Made by a program: the position numbers and the translations under genes
The notes under the pieces: generated by a model
Seen by the model: the letters and a program-made list of their open reading frames with translations, nothing else
Databases searched by the model: none
What the model was told of the DNA's origin: nothing
Part shown: positions 13,626-23,263 of the stretch, piece by piece
Numbering within the stretch: position 1 is the stretch's first letter
Layout of the letters: each line of letters starts with the position of its first letter
Assembly: GCF_038069945.1 (NCBI RefSeq)
Contig: NZ_JBBPEV010000003.1
Span: forward strand, 1-64,000
Reading direction: 5' to 3'
From: Aquabacterium sp. A3
Lineage (GTDB): Bacteria > Pseudomonadota > Gammaproteobacteria > Burkholderiales > Burkholderiaceae_C
DNA length: 64,000 bases

Positions 13626-14318
13626 ATGCGTTCCTCCTCGACAGGGCAGTATTTCTGCTGGCGCCAGGCCGTGGCGCCGATCGTTGTGGCCACTGCGGCC
13701 GTGTTGGCGGGTGCTGCGCCCGGCGTGGCCCATGCCCAGGCGGTGGCCGCCACCGAAGAGGCGCGCATGCAGGCCCCCGACACCTTCGTGAAGATGATCA
13801 CGGCGGACGTGTTCGCGGCCGTCAAGGCCGACGCCGCCATCCGCGGGGGCGACCTGGTCAAGCTCAACCAGCTGGTGGACACGAAGATCATGCCCTACGT
13901 GAACTTCCAGCGCATGACGGCGTCGGCCGTGGGCCGGGGCTGGCGTCAGGCCACCCCTGAGCAGCGCCAGCGTCTGCAGGCCGAGTTCAAGAACCTGCTG
14001 CTCTACACCTACTCTGGCGCCGCCGCGCAGATCCGGGATCAGACCGTCGAGTACCGCCCCGTGCGCGCACGTCCGGGCGACACCGAGGTGGTGGTGCGCA
14101 CCCTGGTGCGCGGACAGGGCGAGCCCATCCAGATCGACTACCGACTGGAGAAGGCCAACGATGGCTGGAAGATCTACGACGTGAACGTGCTGGGGGCCTG
14201 GCTGGTGCAGACCTACCAGAGCAGCTTTGCGCAAGAGGTCAACGCCTCCGGCATCGAGGGCCTGATCAACAAGCTGGTCGAGCGCAACAAGCAACTGGCC
14301 GCGCGCAAGGCGGGTTGA
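13626..14318 (+). CDS. mlaC: Periplasmic phospholipid shuttle MlaC
   Basis: A 230-residue soluble lipid carrier between MlaA and MlaFEDB. An N-terminal signal peptide (hydrophobic IVVATAAVLAGAAPG, cleavage near AHAQA) precedes the MlaC/Ttg2D domain: KIMPYVNFQRMTASAVGRGW, FKNLLLYTYSGAA and WKIYDVNVLGAWLVQTYQSS. A GAAAGGA ribosome site precedes the ATG at 13626. The 93-base gap after mlaA is the longest in the operon. Confidence 0.95.
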   Translation: MRSSSTGQYFCWRQAVAPIVVATAAVLAGAAPGVAHAQAVAATEEARMQAPDTFVKMITADVFAAVKADAAIRGGDLVKLNQLVDTKIMPYVNFQRMTASAVGRGWRQATPEQRQRLQAEFKNLLLYTYSGAAAQIRDQTVEYRPVRARPGDTEVVVRTLVRGQGEPIQIDYRLEKANDGWKIYDVNVLGAWLVQTYQSSFAQEVNASGIEGLINKLVERNKQLAARKAG

Positions 14319-14322
14319 CGCC

Positions 14323-14610
14323 ATGTTGATGTTGCCCGCCGTGATCACGCATGCGGAAGTGCCGCATGTGCTGGATCTGTTTCGCCAAACCCTGGAGCAG
14401 GCCGAGGCCCAGCAAGGGCAGGCGGGCGTCATGTTGACGGTGGATGGCTCGGCCCTGACGCAGTTTGACTCCAGCGCGCTGGCCGTGTTGCTGGAGTGCC
14501 AGCGCATGGCGCGCAACCGTGGCAGGGCCTTTGCCGTGCAGTCCCTGCCGCCCCGGCTGCGAGAGCTGGCGCGGCTGTATGGGGTAGAGCAGTTCCTGCA
14601 GTCGGCGTGA
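14323..14610 (+). CDS. mlaB: STAS-domain subunit MlaB
   Basis: A 95-residue STAS protein that binds MlaF and is needed for assembly and activity of the transporter. The STAS signature MLTVDGSALTQFDSSALAVL followed by LECQRMARNRG is clear, and the size fits MlaB. The gene begins four bases after the mlaC stop, completing the order mlaF-E-D-A-C-B. No strong terminator was seen after it. Confidence 0.9.
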   Translation: MLMLPAVITHAEVPHVLDLFRQTLEQAEAQQGQAGVMLTVDGSALTQFDSSALAVLLECQRMARNRGRAFAVQSLPPRLRELARLYGVEQFLQSA

Positions 14611-14714
14611 GCACCCTCACCTGAGTGGTGCAGGCAGTGTCTCCCTAGTTTGAAGGGTGTTCTTTGACCGGCTGATCCTTAGCATGTGGTGGTCACATTG
14701 TTGGGGAGTTGGTC

Positions 14715-15488
14715 ATGTCTTTGAAAACCTGGGGCACAGGTGCTGTTTTATCGTTGGTGCTGGGCGTGGCCCATGCCCTGCCGGCGGTGTCGTTGAGCTT
14801 TGCGCAGCCAGATGGCGTGGTCGGGCCGACCGACGAAATCCCGGTGCAGTTGCTGCTCAGCGTGGATCCGGATGCCACCGAGTCCCTCGTGCTGGATTTT
14901 GACAGCCCCACGCTGGGCTTGTTGGACCCACCGTTGTCGGGCACCTATTCGTACCAGGACGCCGAGGGCGTGTGGCAAGGTGTTGAGGTGCCATTTGTCT
15001 CGTACGAGTACGCCTACCTGAGCAACTGGTTCGGGTGTGCGGGCACGTTCACCAATGGCTGCACCAATGGCACCCCTTACACCTTCAGCTTTGGTGATGG
15101 GGCGGCCAATGTGACTTCACTGGCGCCGGGCGACGTCTACCTGCTGGACTTCGGTGTTTTCAAGCCGGCCCATGGTGCAGTACCGGCGGGCACGTATGTG
15201 TTCCATGGCGCGGGGCTTGATTTTTCGGTGTATGGACAGGGTGAAGACCCCTTCAACCCTGGCGAAATGGTGTCGATCGAGTTTCGTCAGGTGCTGACAT
15301 CCACCTGTTCGGATTGGTGGGCCGGCACCGATTCGGTGTGTACTGGCGCAGCAGCCTTCAGCCGTACCGTGATGGCGCCGGTTCCCGAGCCCGGGGCGTG
15401 GGCCCTGATGGCCGCGGGGTTGCTGGTGGCGTTGCCTTCGTGGCGCGCTCAGCAACGCCGGGCGCGCAAGCGCCACGAGCTGGTCTGA
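14715..15488 (+). CDS. PEP-CTERM sorting-domain protein, function unknown
   Basis: A 257-residue exported protein. It has a short N-terminal signal (TWGTGAVLSLVLGVAHA) and a C-terminal PEP-CTERM signal: VPEPGAWALMAAGLLVALPS followed by a basic cluster (RAQQRRARKR). PEP-CTERM tails are recognised by exosortase and are linked to exopolysaccharide production. The middle is a beta-rich, acidic domain with four cysteines; I do not recognise a function. The ATG at 14715 has GGGGAG six bases upstream. No exosortase gene lies in the window; the nearest related gene is the export protein at 44394. Confidence 0.85.
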   Translation: MSLKTWGTGAVLSLVLGVAHALPAVSLSFAQPDGVVGPTDEIPVQLLLSVDPDATESLVLDFDSPTLGLLDPPLSGTYSYQDAEGVWQGVEVPFVSYEYAYLSNWFGCAGTFTNGCTNGTPYTFSFGDGAANVTSLAPGDVYLLDFGVFKPAHGAVPAGTYVFHGAGLDFSVYGQGEDPFNPGEMVSIEFRQVLTSTCSDWWAGTDSVCTGAAAFSRTVMAPVPEPGAWALMAAGLLVALPSWRAQQRRARKRHELV

Positions 15489-15501
15489 TCACCTCGGTGG
15501 C

Positions 15502-16965
15502 TCAAGCCTCTTCCGGCCAGCAAAAACCGTCCCTGGTGAGCAAGGCGCTGGCGGCCGAGGGCCCCCAGGTGCCGGCGTTGTAGGGTTTGGGGCCCAGCTC
15601 ATCGCCTTGCCAGGCTTCCAGAATGGGCTCAACCCACCGCCACGCTTGTTCTTGCTCGTCCGAGCGCACGAACAGGTTCAGGCGGCCGGCCAGCGCATCC
15701 AGCAGCATGCGTTCGTAGGCGCCCACGCGCTCTGAGCTGAAGGCCCGATCAAAGTCCAGGTCCAGCGACACGGGCGACAGGGGCTCGAAGGCCTGTCCAC
15801 TGGCGTGATTGCCCGTGCCCCGCGAGGCCATCAGGTGCAATTGCAGGCCATCTTCTGGCTGCAGCTTGATCACCAGGCGATTGGGCAGGTGCCGGCCCGG
15901 AAAGATCGCATGGGGCAGGGCCCGAAAGTTCACCACGATTTCGGCCTGCCGCTGGGCCAGCCGCTTGCCGGTGCGCAGGTAAAACGGCACGCCAGCCCAC
16001 CGCCAGTTCTGTACCTCGCACCGCAGGGCCACGAAGGTTTCGGTGCGGCTGTTGGTGGGTACCTTGGCTTCTTCCAGGTAGCCACACACCGCTTGCCCTG
16101 CGGCTGCCCCCGCGCGGTATTGCCCGCGCACCACATCGCTGACCACCGAGCGCTCGTCAAACGGTTTGAGTGAGCGCAGCACCTTGAGCTTTTCGTCGCG
16201 GATGGCGTCTGCATCCGGGCTCGATGGTGGCTCCATGGCGATCATGGTGAGCAGTTGCAGCGCATGGTTCTGGATCATGTCGCGCAGGGCACCCGTGCGG
16301 TCGTAAAAGTCGCCCCGGCTGCCCACGCCCAGCCCCTCGGCCAGGGTGATCTGGATGTTGGCGATGCTTTCGCGACGCCACAGTGGCTCGAACAGGACGT
16401 TGCCGAACCGCAGCGCCATGAGGTTTTGCACCGAGGGCTTGCCCAGGTAGTGGTCGATGCGCAAGGCCTGCTGTTCGGTGAACACCGCCCCCACCGCGCG
16501 GTTGATGGCCTGCGCCGAGGCCAGGTCGTGCCCCAGGGGTTTTTCCAGCACGACACGCACGCGCTCGTGGTTCAGGCCCGCCGCCCCCAGTTGCTCGCAG
16601 ATCACGGGAAACAGGTGCGGGCTGGTGGCCAGGTACATCACGACGGTGCGCGCATTGCGGTGCTGCAGCCACTGCTGAAGCTGTTGGTAGTCGCCTGCCT
16701 GCGACAAATCCATGCGCAGGTAGTGCACGCGCTGTGAGAACGCGTTGAATTCGGCCTCGGTGGGGCGCTTGGCTTCTTCGGCCTGCAACAGCCGCTCGAA
16801 CAGCCATTGCCGGTATTGGTCGTCGTTCTGATCGTCGCGGGCCACCGCCAGGATGCGGCCGTCGGCGGGCAGGGTGCCATGGCGCCAGGCCTGGAACAGG
16901 GAGGGCATCAACTTGCGCCAGGTGAGGTCGCCGGTGCCACCAAAAAAGACCAGGTCAAAGGACAT
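15502..16965 (-). CDS. zwf: Glucose-6-phosphate 1-dehydrogenase
   Basis: Oxidises glucose 6-phosphate to 6-phosphogluconolactone with NAD(P)+, entering the pentose-phosphate and Entner-Doudoroff routes. The 487-residue product shows the [20 protein letters not shown] nucleotide-binding start, [11 protein letters not shown], the active-site RIDHYLGK, and FYLRTGKRL near the C-terminal domain. I take ATG 16963-16965 (MSFDLV) because it matches the usual family N-terminus; a GTG ten codons upstream (16995) is an alternative, and neither has a good ribosome site. It is divergent from tal, and tal-pgi encode neighbouring steps of sugar-phosphate metabolism. Confidence 0.95.
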   Translation of the reverse strand: MSFDLVFFGGTGDLTWRKLMPSLFQAWRHGTLPADGRILAVARDDQNDDQYRQWLFERLLQAEEAKRPTEAEFNAFSQRVHYLRMDLSQAGDYQQLQQWLQHRNARTVVMYLATSPHLFPVICEQLGAAGLNHERVRVVLEKPLGHDLASAQAINRAVGAVFTEQQALRIDHYLGKPSVQNLMALRFGNVLFEPLWRRESIANIQITLAEGLGVGSRGDFYDRTGALRDMIQNHALQLLTMIAMEPPSSPDADAIRDEKLKVLRSLKPFDERSVVSDVVRGQYRAGAAAGQAVCGYLEEAKVPTNSRTETFVALRCEVQNWRWAGVPFYLRTGKRLAQRQAEIVVNFRALPHAIFPGRHLPNRLVIKLQPEDGLQLHLMASRGTGNHASGQAFEPLSPVSLDLDFDRAFSSERVGAYERMLLDALAGRLNLFVRSDEQEQAWRWVEPILEAWQGDELGPKPYNAGTWGPSAASALLTRDGFCWPEEA

Positions 16966-17106
16966 GTGCGTGTGTGGGGTGTGAGACGTGTTCACAACCC
17001 CTTTGAGGGGTGTGCTGGGACTTTGTCATCAAATTCAGTCCAGAATGAAGGTGACGATAAATCAATTCGGGCCGCATTTCGGCCTTTCAGCGTTCAGGTA
17101 GTGCAC

Positions 17107-18063
17107 ATGTCCTCCCAACTCGACCAGCTCAAGGCGGTCACCACCGTGGTGGCTGACACCGGTGATTTCAAGCAGCTTGCCCAGTTCACCCCGCAGGACG
17201 CCACCACCAACCCGTCATTGATCCTCAAGGCCGTTCAGAAGCCCGACTACGCGCCTTTGCTGGCCGACACCGTGGCGGCCCACCGCACCGCGCCGCGCGA
17301 GGCCATCGTGGACCAGGTGCTGGTGCGTTTCGGCCTGGAGATCCTGAAGGTGGTGCCTGGCCGTGTGTCGACCGAGGTGGACGCCCGCCTGAGCTTCGAC
17401 ACCCAGGCCACCATCGCGCGAGCGCGCGGCCTGATGGCCCTGTACGAATCCGCCGGCGTCGACCGTGAGCGTGTGCTGATCAAGATCGCGGCCACCTGGG
17501 AGGGCATCCAGGCCGCCCGCGTGCTGGAGGCCGAGGGCATCCATTGCAACCTCACCCTCTTGTTTGCGTTCGCCCAGGCACGCGCCTGTGGTGATGCGGG
17601 GGTGCAATTGATCTCGCCGTTTGTCGGCCGCATCTACGACTGGTACAAGAAGTCGGCGGGGGCGGCGTGGGACGAGGCCGCCAACGCGGGGGTCAACGAT
17701 CCGGGGGTTCGCTCGGTCAGCCGCATCTACCAGTACTACAAGCAGCACGGTGTGCGCACCGAGGTCATGGGGGCCAGCTTCCGCAACGTTGGGCAGATCC
17801 TGGCCCTGGCGGGCTGCGACCTGCTCACCATCAGTCCTGACCTGCTGGCCCAGTTGCAGGCCACCGATGGCCCCGTCACGCGCCACCTGGTGCCGGCGTC
17901 TGGCGTTGACGTGGCCGAAGCGCCCCTGAGCGAGGCCGAGTTCCGCTATCAGCTCAACGACGATGCCATGGCCACCGAGAAACTGGCCGAAGGCATCCGG
18001 GCGTTCGCCGTGGACGCGGGCAAGCTCGATGAGCTGATCGACGCACAGCGTTCGTCGCGTTGA
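17107..18063 (+). CDS. tal: Transaldolase
   Basis: Transfers a dihydroxyacetone unit between sugar phosphates in the non-oxidative pentose-phosphate pathway. The 318-residue protein matches the classical TalB type: [12 protein letters not shown], the Schiff-base lysine in [26 protein letters not shown] and [13 protein letters not shown]. The frame is open back to 16807, but the ATG at 17107 gives the normal family length and start ([20 protein letters not shown]). It lies 20 bases before pgi and is probably cotranscribed with it. Confidence 0.96.
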   Translation: MSSQLDQLKAVTTVVADTGDFKQLAQFTPQDATTNPSLILKAVQKPDYAPLLADTVAAHRTAPREAIVDQVLVRFGLEILKVVPGRVSTEVDARLSFDTQATIARARGLMALYESAGVDRERVLIKIAATWEGIQAARVLEAEGIHCNLTLLFAFAQARACGDAGVQLISPFVGRIYDWYKKSAGAAWDEAANAGVNDPGVRSVSRIYQYYKQHGVRTEVMGASFRNVGQILALAGCDLLTISPDLLAQLQATDGPVTRHLVPASGVDVAEAPLSEAEFRYQLNDDAMATEKLAEGIRAFAVDAGKLDELIDAQRSSR

Positions 18064-18083
18064 TCCGGCCCGAGGATGCCCGC

Positions 18084-19754
18084 ATGAGTTCTGCACCGTC
18101 TCGCGCGCCTCGTTGCGACCAGACCGTGGCCTGGCAGGCCCTGATGGGGCACGCCCAGGCCCATGGCCGCTCCATGGACTTGCGCGCCTTGTTTGCCGAT
18201 GATCCGCAGCGTGTGCAACGCCTGGGCCTGGCGGCCCCCGAGGTGTTTGCCGACCTGTCGCGCGCGCACTGGGACATGGCCACCCACAAACACCTGCTCG
18301 ACCTGGCGCGTGAATGCCGCCTGGAGGCCCAGCGCGATGACATGTTGCGAGGGGCATGCATCAATGGCACCGAAGGGCGCCAGGTGCTGCACACGGCCCT
18401 GCGGGCGCCTCAGGGACAAGGGCCGCACAGCCAGGCCGTGCACGAGGTGCTGGAGGCCATGCTGGCCTACGTCGAGGGTGTGCGTGCGCGTGCTGGTGGC
18501 ACCCAGCCGGGCGACATCCGCGATGTGGTGAACATCGGCATCGGCGGCTCTGACCTGGGGCCCCAGATGGTGGTGCCCGCGCTGGAGGCCTTCGTGCACC
18601 CCGGTCTGAACTTCCACTTCGTGTCGAACGTGGATGGCCAGGATCTGGCCTCCGTGTTGCGCAAACTCAGGCCAGAGCACACGCTGTTCATCATCGCCTC
18701 CAAGACCTTCACCACCCAGGAAACCATGGCCAACGCCCACGCGGCACGGCAATGGTTTGTGGAGCACGGCGGCCACGACGTGGCGCACCACTTTGTGGCC
18801 ACCACCACCAATGTCGAGGGCGCGCGTGCGTTCGGCATCAGCACCACCTTCGGATTCTGGGATTGGGTGGGCGGTCGTTTTTCCATGTGGTCGTCCATTG
18901 GCTTGCCCATTGCCCTGGCCCTGGGGGCCGAGCAGTTTCGGGCCATGCTGGCCGGGGCGCACGCCATGGACCAGCACTTTGCACAGGCGCCGCTGGAGTC
19001 CAACCTGCCGATGTGGCTGGGTTTGCTGGACGTGTGGTACCGCAACGGCCTGGGCTACAGCAGCCGCTGTGTGTCGCCCTATCACCATGGCCTGCGCCGA
19101 TTGCCGGCCTACTTGCAGCAACTGGTGATGGAAAGCAACGGCAAGTCGGTGGACATGGCTGGCCAGTCATTGCCTTACGCCACCTGCGGCGTGTGGTGGG
19201 GCGAGCCGGGCACCAACGGTCAGCATGCGTTCTTCCAGATGCTGCACCAAGGCACCGACGTCATCCCGGTGGAGTTCTTGCTGGTGCGGCGGCCCAGCCA
19301 CCGCGACGCTGCGCACCTTTCGCCCGCCTTGAAGGCCTTGCTGGACGAGCAGCACGACAAGCTGCTGGCCAACGGGCTGGCCCAGGCCCAGGCCCTGATG
19401 TGGGGCAAATCCACCGAGCAGGCCCGCACCGAGCTTGCGCCCACGGCGGGTGCCGACGTGCCCCCCGAGGTGATCGCCCGCCACCGCACCTTCCCGGGCA
19501 ACCGCCCCAGCACCACGCTCTTGCTGGACGAGGTGACCCCCCATGCGCTGGGTGCCCTGGTGGCGCTCTATGAGCACCGCACGTTCGTGGCCGGTGCCCT
19601 GTGGGGCATCAACTCCTTTGACCAATGGGGGGTGGAATTGGGCAAGGCCATGTGCAAAGAGTTGCTGCCTCGCATGGCCGATGGTGATGTGCGTGACCTG
19701 GACCCGGCCACGGCGGCCATGATCTGCCGCTTGCGCACGCCGGGCGGCGCATGA
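18084..19754 (+). CDS. pgi: Glucose-6-phosphate isomerase
   Basis: Interconverts glucose 6-phosphate and fructose 6-phosphate. The 556-residue product has the family motifs NIGIGGSDLGPQMV, SKTFTTQET, the VGGRFSMWSSIGLPIAL signature, and QWGVELGKAMCKELLP near the end. The glutamate and histidine of the active site lie in VVMES/MESNGKS and GTDVIPVEFL regions. GAGG at 18072-18075 supports the ATG at 18084 over an earlier TTG at 18060. Its stop overlaps the next gene as ATGA. Confidence 0.96.
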   Translation: MSSAPSRAPRCDQTVAWQALMGHAQAHGRSMDLRALFADDPQRVQRLGLAAPEVFADLSRAHWDMATHKHLLDLARECRLEAQRDDMLRGACINGTEGRQVLHTALRAPQGQGPHSQAVHEVLEAMLAYVEGVRARAGGTQPGDIRDVVNIGIGGSDLGPQMVVPALEAFVHPGLNFHFVSNVDGQDLASVLRKLRPEHTLFIIASKTFTTQETMANAHAARQWFVEHGGHDVAHHFVATTTNVEGARAFGISTTFGFWDWVGGRFSMWSSIGLPIALALGAEQFRAMLAGAHAMDQHFAQAPLESNLPMWLGLLDVWYRNGLGYSSRCVSPYHHGLRRLPAYLQQLVMESNGKSVDMAGQSLPYATCGVWWGEPGTNGQHAFFQMLHQGTDVIPVEFLLVRRPSHRDAAHLSPALKALLDEQHDKLLANGLAQAQALMWGKSTEQARTELAPTAGADVPPEVIARHRTFPGNRPSTTLLLDEVTPHALGALVALYEHRTFVAGALWGINSFDQWGVELGKAMCKELLPRMADGDVRDLDPATAAMICRLRTPGGA

Positions 19755-20419
19755 GCGGCCTGCCCGCTGCGGGCGCGATCGATGCCGTGGTGTTCGATTG
19801 GGGCGGGGTGCTGTTCACCTGGCAGCCCGCGGCCCTGATCCTGTCCGTGTGGCCGCACCTGGTTCGCGACGAAGTGCAGGCCCAGCAGATGGCCCAGCAG
19901 GTGTTTCAGTCGTTTGTGCCCGGCAGCGAGTGGTCAGAGTTTGACCGTGGAGCGCTCGAGCCCGAGGTGGTCTGCCACCGCATTGCGGCCCGCACCGGCC
20001 TGCCGGTGGCCGATCTGCAGCGCCTGATGCAGGCCATACCGCCCCACCTGGCGCCGGTGCCGGCCACCGTGGCGTGGCTGCGGGCCCTGGATGCGCATGG
20101 CGTGCCCTTGTTTTTCCTGTCCAACATGCCCAGGCCTTACATGCACTTCTTGCTGGCGCGGCACGACTTTCTGAAACGCTTCAGGGGTGGGGTGTTTTCG
20201 TGCGAGGTGGGGCAGGTCAAGCCCAACCCGGACATCTTCCACACCACGGCCCAGCGCTGCGGTCTGCGGCCTGAGCGAACGGTGTTCATCGACGACCACC
20301 CCCAGAACGTGCAAACGGCCCGCAGCGTGGGCTGGCGGGCCGTTCAGTTTCAGAGTGTGGCGCAGTGTCAGGCCGAACTGGCGATGCAGCCCTGGTGGTC
20401 TGCTGCGTCGCCCGTCTGA
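19751..20419 (+). CDS. HAD-superfamily hydrolase (class IA-like)
   Basis: A 222-residue haloacid-dehalogenase-fold phosphatase-like protein. Motif I is VVFDWGGVLF, motif II is FFLSNM, motif III includes GQVKPNPDIF, and motif IV is VFIDDHPQN. In motif I the second acidic residue of the usual DxD is a glycine, as in the FDxGGVL subgroup related to YihX, whose members act on sugar phosphates. Coupling to pgi by a 4-base overlap suggests a sugar-phosphate substrate; this is inference. It ends one base before the convergent rpoH stop. Confidence 0.85.
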   Translation: MSGLPAAGAIDAVVFDWGGVLFTWQPAALILSVWPHLVRDEVQAQQMAQQVFQSFVPGSEWSEFDRGALEPEVVCHRIAARTGLPVADLQRLMQAIPPHLAPVPATVAWLRALDAHGVPLFFLSNMPRPYMHFLLARHDFLKRFRGGVFSCEVGQVKPNPDIFHTTAQRCGLRPERTVFIDDHPQNVQTARSVGWRAVQFQSVAQCQAELAMQPWWSAASPV

Positions 20420-20420
20420 A

Positions 20421-21380
20421 TCAGTGCGCCACCGCGTCGATCGTTGTCGCTTCGGCCAGGGCCTTGCGCATTTTTTTCATGGCGGCCACCTCGATCTGCC
20501 GGATGCGCTCGGCGCTGACGCCGTACTCGGCCGCCAGATCGTGCAGGGTGAGGCCACCTGAGCCATTGTCATTGACCTGCAGCCAGCGCGCCTCGACGAT
20601 GCGGCGGCTGCGTTCGTCCAGGCTGTCCAGGGCGTGGCGGATGCCATCGCTCGCCAGCCAATCGCGGCTGCGGGCTTCGATCACGCGGGTGGGCTCGTGC
20701 ACCTCGTCGGCCAGGTAGGCCATCGGTGCCACAGGGGCCTCGCCGTCGTCGTCGACCGGGGCTTCCAGGGCCACGTCGCCGCCGGCCATGCGCATCTCCA
20801 TCTCGATCACGTCTTCAGGGCGCACATCCAGCTCGGTGGCCACGCGCTGGATTTCGGCTTCCGTCAGTCCGGCACGTCCCAGGTGGGCTTCGTGGGCCAC
20901 ATCGGCATCGGCCGCTTCACCCTTGAAGCTGTGCTTGAGCGAGCGCAGGTTGAAAAACAGCTTGCGCTGGGCCTTGGTGGTGGCCACCTTCACCATGCGC
21001 CAGTTCTTCAGGATGTATTCGTGGATCTCGGCTTTGATCCAGTGCATGGCGTAGCTGACCAGGCGCACCCCCTGATCAGGGTCGAAGCGCTTGACGGCCT
21101 TCATCAGGCCCACATTGCCTTCCTGGATCAGGTCGCTCTGGGGCAGGCCATAGCCCAGGTACTGCCGAGAAATGGACACCACCAGGCGCAGGTGAGACAT
21201 CACCAGGCGTGACGCAGCCTGAACGTCCTGCTGGTCGCGCAGGCGGCGGGCCAGTTGCTGCTCTTCGTCGGCTTCCAGCATGGGGATGTTCTGGACGGCA
21301 CGGATGTAGGCGTCCAGGTTGCCCAGCGAGGGCACGACACTCCAGGGGTCACGGGCGACAAGGGCGGTCGACAGGGTCAT
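20421..21380 (-). CDS. rpoH: Heat-shock sigma factor RpoH (sigma-32)
   Basis: The 319-residue alternative sigma factor directs RNA polymerase to heat-shock promoters. Region 2 (SHLRLVVSISRQYLGYG, LIQEGNVGLMKAVKRFDP) and region 4 (LHDLAAEYGVSAERIRQIE) are clear. The RpoH box QRKLFFNLR, specific to sigma-32 and involved in chaperone-controlled turnover, is present. The ATG at 21378-21380 has a perfect AAGGAGG. A perfect CIRCE element overlaps its promoter, so HrcA probably represses rpoH transcription. It converges on the HAD hydrolase with one base between stops. Confidence 0.96.
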   Translation of the reverse strand: MTLSTALVARDPWSVVPSLGNLDAYIRAVQNIPMLEADEEQQLARRLRDQQDVQAASRLVMSHLRLVVSISRQYLGYGLPQSDLIQEGNVGLMKAVKRFDPDQGVRLVSYAMHWIKAEIHEYILKNWRMVKVATTKAQRKLFFNLRSLKHSFKGEAADADVAHEAHLGRAGLTEAEIQRVATELDVRPEDVIEMEMRMAGGDVALEAPVDDDGEAPVAPMAYLADEVHEPTRVIEARSRDWLASDGIRHALDSLDERSRRIVEARWLQVNDNGSGGLTLHDLAAEYGVSAERIRQIEVAAMKKMRKALAEATTIDAVAH

Positions 21381-21429
21381 CAGGGCCTCCTTCACGGTGT
21401 GGGGGGGCTGACACACCCCCGACAAACTC

Positions 21430-21435
21430 ATATTA
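21430..21435 (-). promoter_or_regulatory. Candidate -10 of the rpoH promoter inside CIRCE
   Basis: On the minus strand TAATAT (21435-21430) is preceded 18 bases earlier by TTAGCA, the left arm of CIRCE, giving a sigma-70-like promoter entirely covered by the HrcA site. Transcription would start near 21423, leaving a leader of about 43 bases. Confidence 0.5.
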
Positions 21436-21459
21436 GCACTCTTGCTTGGTGAGTGCTAA
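21433..21459. promoter_or_regulatory. CIRCE operator (HrcA site) upstream of rpoH
   Basis: TTAGCACTC (21433-21441), nine bases, GAGTGCTAA (21451-21459): an exact match to the CIRCE consensus TTAGCACTC-N9-GAGTGCTAA bound by the repressor HrcA. It lies 53 bases upstream of the rpoH start. The nearest gene on the other side starts at 21652, so rpoH is the likely target. Confidence 0.95.
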
Positions 21460-21582
21460 GGCGGAAAAAGTTCCACCACTGGCCAAGGGGCTGCCCCTCT
21501 GGCCCACCCACGCCATGTCGGCGCCCTCGAGGGTTGATGTGCGTCAATGAATCGTCAGACATTCAACTAAAGTCAAACGCCA

Positions 21583-21590
21583 GCCGATAA
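21583..21590 (+). promoter_or_regulatory. Candidate sigma-28 (FliA) -10 element for the chemoreceptor
   Basis: GCCGATAA is an exact FliA -10 consensus, 61 bases before the chemoreceptor ATG. The -35 is unclear: TAAAG at 21568 is 4 bases too close, and TCAA at 21563-21566 has near-correct spacing but only 3 of 4 matches. Fits control of a chemotaxis gene through the flhDC cascade. Confidence 0.5.
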
Positions 21591-21651
21591 GCCGTGAACT
21601 GGTTGGCGAGCCTGTCCGCGGTGGGCAGGGGGTTCATGTCAGGGGGGTTGA

Positions 21652-23223
21652 ATGAACTGGTTTGAGCGGCTGACGCTGAAGCGTCAATTGGGTTTGGGCT
21701 TTGGCGTTCTGATCGCCATCTTTGCGGCGGTGGTGGGTTTCGCGCTGTGGACGGACGCCCGACTGGTGCGTGCCGAGCAGTGGAATACCCACACCTTGAA
21801 GGTCATGCAGCACGCCAACCACCTGTTGGTGTCCATGCTCAACATGGAGACCGGCGCGCGCGGGTACTTGCTGGCTGGTGAGCAGGCCTTCCTGGAGCCC
21901 GTGAGGTTGGGCGAGCGGCAGTTTGAAGAGCAGTGGCAAGCCCTGAAGTCGCTCACGGCAGACAACCCGGTGCAGCAAGAACGACTGCAAACCATGTACG
22001 AGCACGAACAGGCGTTTTCAGGTGTGGTGCAGGATTTCACCGACCAGCGTCAGGCGGCCGGGGGTGATGCCGAGCAAATGGCCGTGCTGTTGCGTGATTT
22101 TTCTGAAGGGCGCGACAAGGCCCACATGGACGCGTTCCGTGAGGTGCATCAGGCCTTCACGTTGGCCGAGCAAACCCTGCTGGACGAGCGGTCGGCGCAA
22201 GCCCTGCAACTGCGGCACACCTTGGACGCGGTGCTGATGGGGGGGCTGTTGGTGGCTTGCCTGACAGCTGGCCTGGTGGGCTGGACCCTGATCCGCGCAC
22301 TGTACCGCCAGTTGGGGGGCGAGCCTGCGCAAGCCGCTGCGGTGGTGGCCCGCATCGCAGATGGGGACCTGTCTCACCCAGTTTCGGTGTCGGCGGGTGA
22401 CCGTGACAGCCTGATCGCCCGCATGGCCTACATGCAGTCCAGCCTCACGCGCCTGATTGCCGAGGTGCGCAACAACGCGGAAAGCGTGGCCACCGCCAGC
22501 GCGCAGATCGCGCAAGGCAACCAGGACCTGTCGGGGCGCACCGAACAGCAGGCCAGCGCCTTGCAGCAAACAGCGGCCACCATGGACGAGTTGGGCTCCA
22601 CCGTGCGCAACAACGCTGACAGCGCGCGCCAGGCCAACCAGATGGCCCAGAACGCCTCGGCCGTCGCGGTTCGGGGTGGGGAGGTGGTGCAGCAGGTGGT
22701 GGACACCATGGGGGGCATCAGCCACAGTTCCCGCAAGATCGGCGACATCATTGGCACGATCGACGGCATCGCCTTTCAGACCAACATCTTGGCGCTGAAC
22801 GCTGCGGTGGAGGCCGCCCGCGCAGGTGAGCAGGGACGAGGTTTTGCCGTGGTGGCCGCTGAGGTGCGCACGCTGGCGCAGCGCAGCGCCGAGGCCGCGC
22901 GCGAGATCAAGGCCCTGATCGGCAGCAGCGTGGAGCAGGTGGATGCCGGCGCTGCCTTGGTGGCGCAGGCGGGCGGCACGATGGAAGAGGTGGTGGCCTC
23001 CATTCGCCGGGTGGCCGACATCGTGGGTGAGATTTCTGCGGCCAGCAGCGAGCAAAGCACCGGCGTGCAGCAAGTGGGGCAGGCGGTTTCGCAGATGGAC
23101 CATGCCACTCAGCAGAATGCGGCCTTGGTGGAAGAAAGTGCCGCAGCGGCAGAAAGCATGCGTCAACAAGCCGAGCAACTGGTGCGCCTGACCAGCACCT
23201 TCCGCATGGCCGCCGGGCAGTGA
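21652..23223 (+). CDS. Methyl-accepting chemotaxis protein
   Basis: A 523-residue inner-membrane chemoreceptor that senses a periplasmic or membrane signal and controls CheA. Helix 1 is at about 12-33 ([21 protein letters not shown]). The periplasmic region resembles a CHASE3 four-helix sensor ([19 protein letters not shown]). Helix 2 is at about 190-210, followed by a HAMP domain ([14 protein letters not shown]) and the signalling domain with the highly conserved tip [20 protein letters not shown] (about 365-385). There is no C-terminal CheR-binding pentapeptide. A possible FliA promoter lies upstream. Ligand unknown. Confidence 0.95.
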   Translation: MNWFERLTLKRQLGLGFGVLIAIFAAVVGFALWTDARLVRAEQWNTHTLKVMQHANHLLVSMLNMETGARGYLLAGEQAFLEPVRLGERQFEEQWQALKSLTADNPVQQERLQTMYEHEQAFSGVVQDFTDQRQAAGGDAEQMAVLLRDFSEGRDKAHMDAFREVHQAFTLAEQTLLDERSAQALQLRHTLDAVLMGGLLVACLTAGLVGWTLIRALYRQLGGEPAQAAAVVARIADGDLSHPVSVSAGDRDSLIARMAYMQSSLTRLIAEVRNNAESVATASAQIAQGNQDLSGRTEQQASALQQTAATMDELGSTVRNNADSARQANQMAQNASAVAVRGGEVVQQVVDTMGGISHSSRKIGDIIGTIDGIAFQTNILALNAAVEAARAGEQGRGFAVVAAEVRTLAQRSAEAAREIKALIGSSVEQVDAGAALVAQAGGTMEEVVASIRRVADIVGEISAASSEQSTGVQQVGQAVSQMDHATQQNAALVEESAAAAESMRQQAEQLVRLTSTFRMAAGQ

Positions 23224-23263
23224 TGAAACTTCGGCCTGCAGGCCGGGTCCATCAGGGCCTTGC

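Noticed and set aside
21568..21590. Full FliA promoter TAAAG...GCCGATAA for the chemoreceptor
   Set aside because: The -10 is exact, but TAAAG is 4 bases closer than the accepted spacing, so only the -10 was kept as a candidate.
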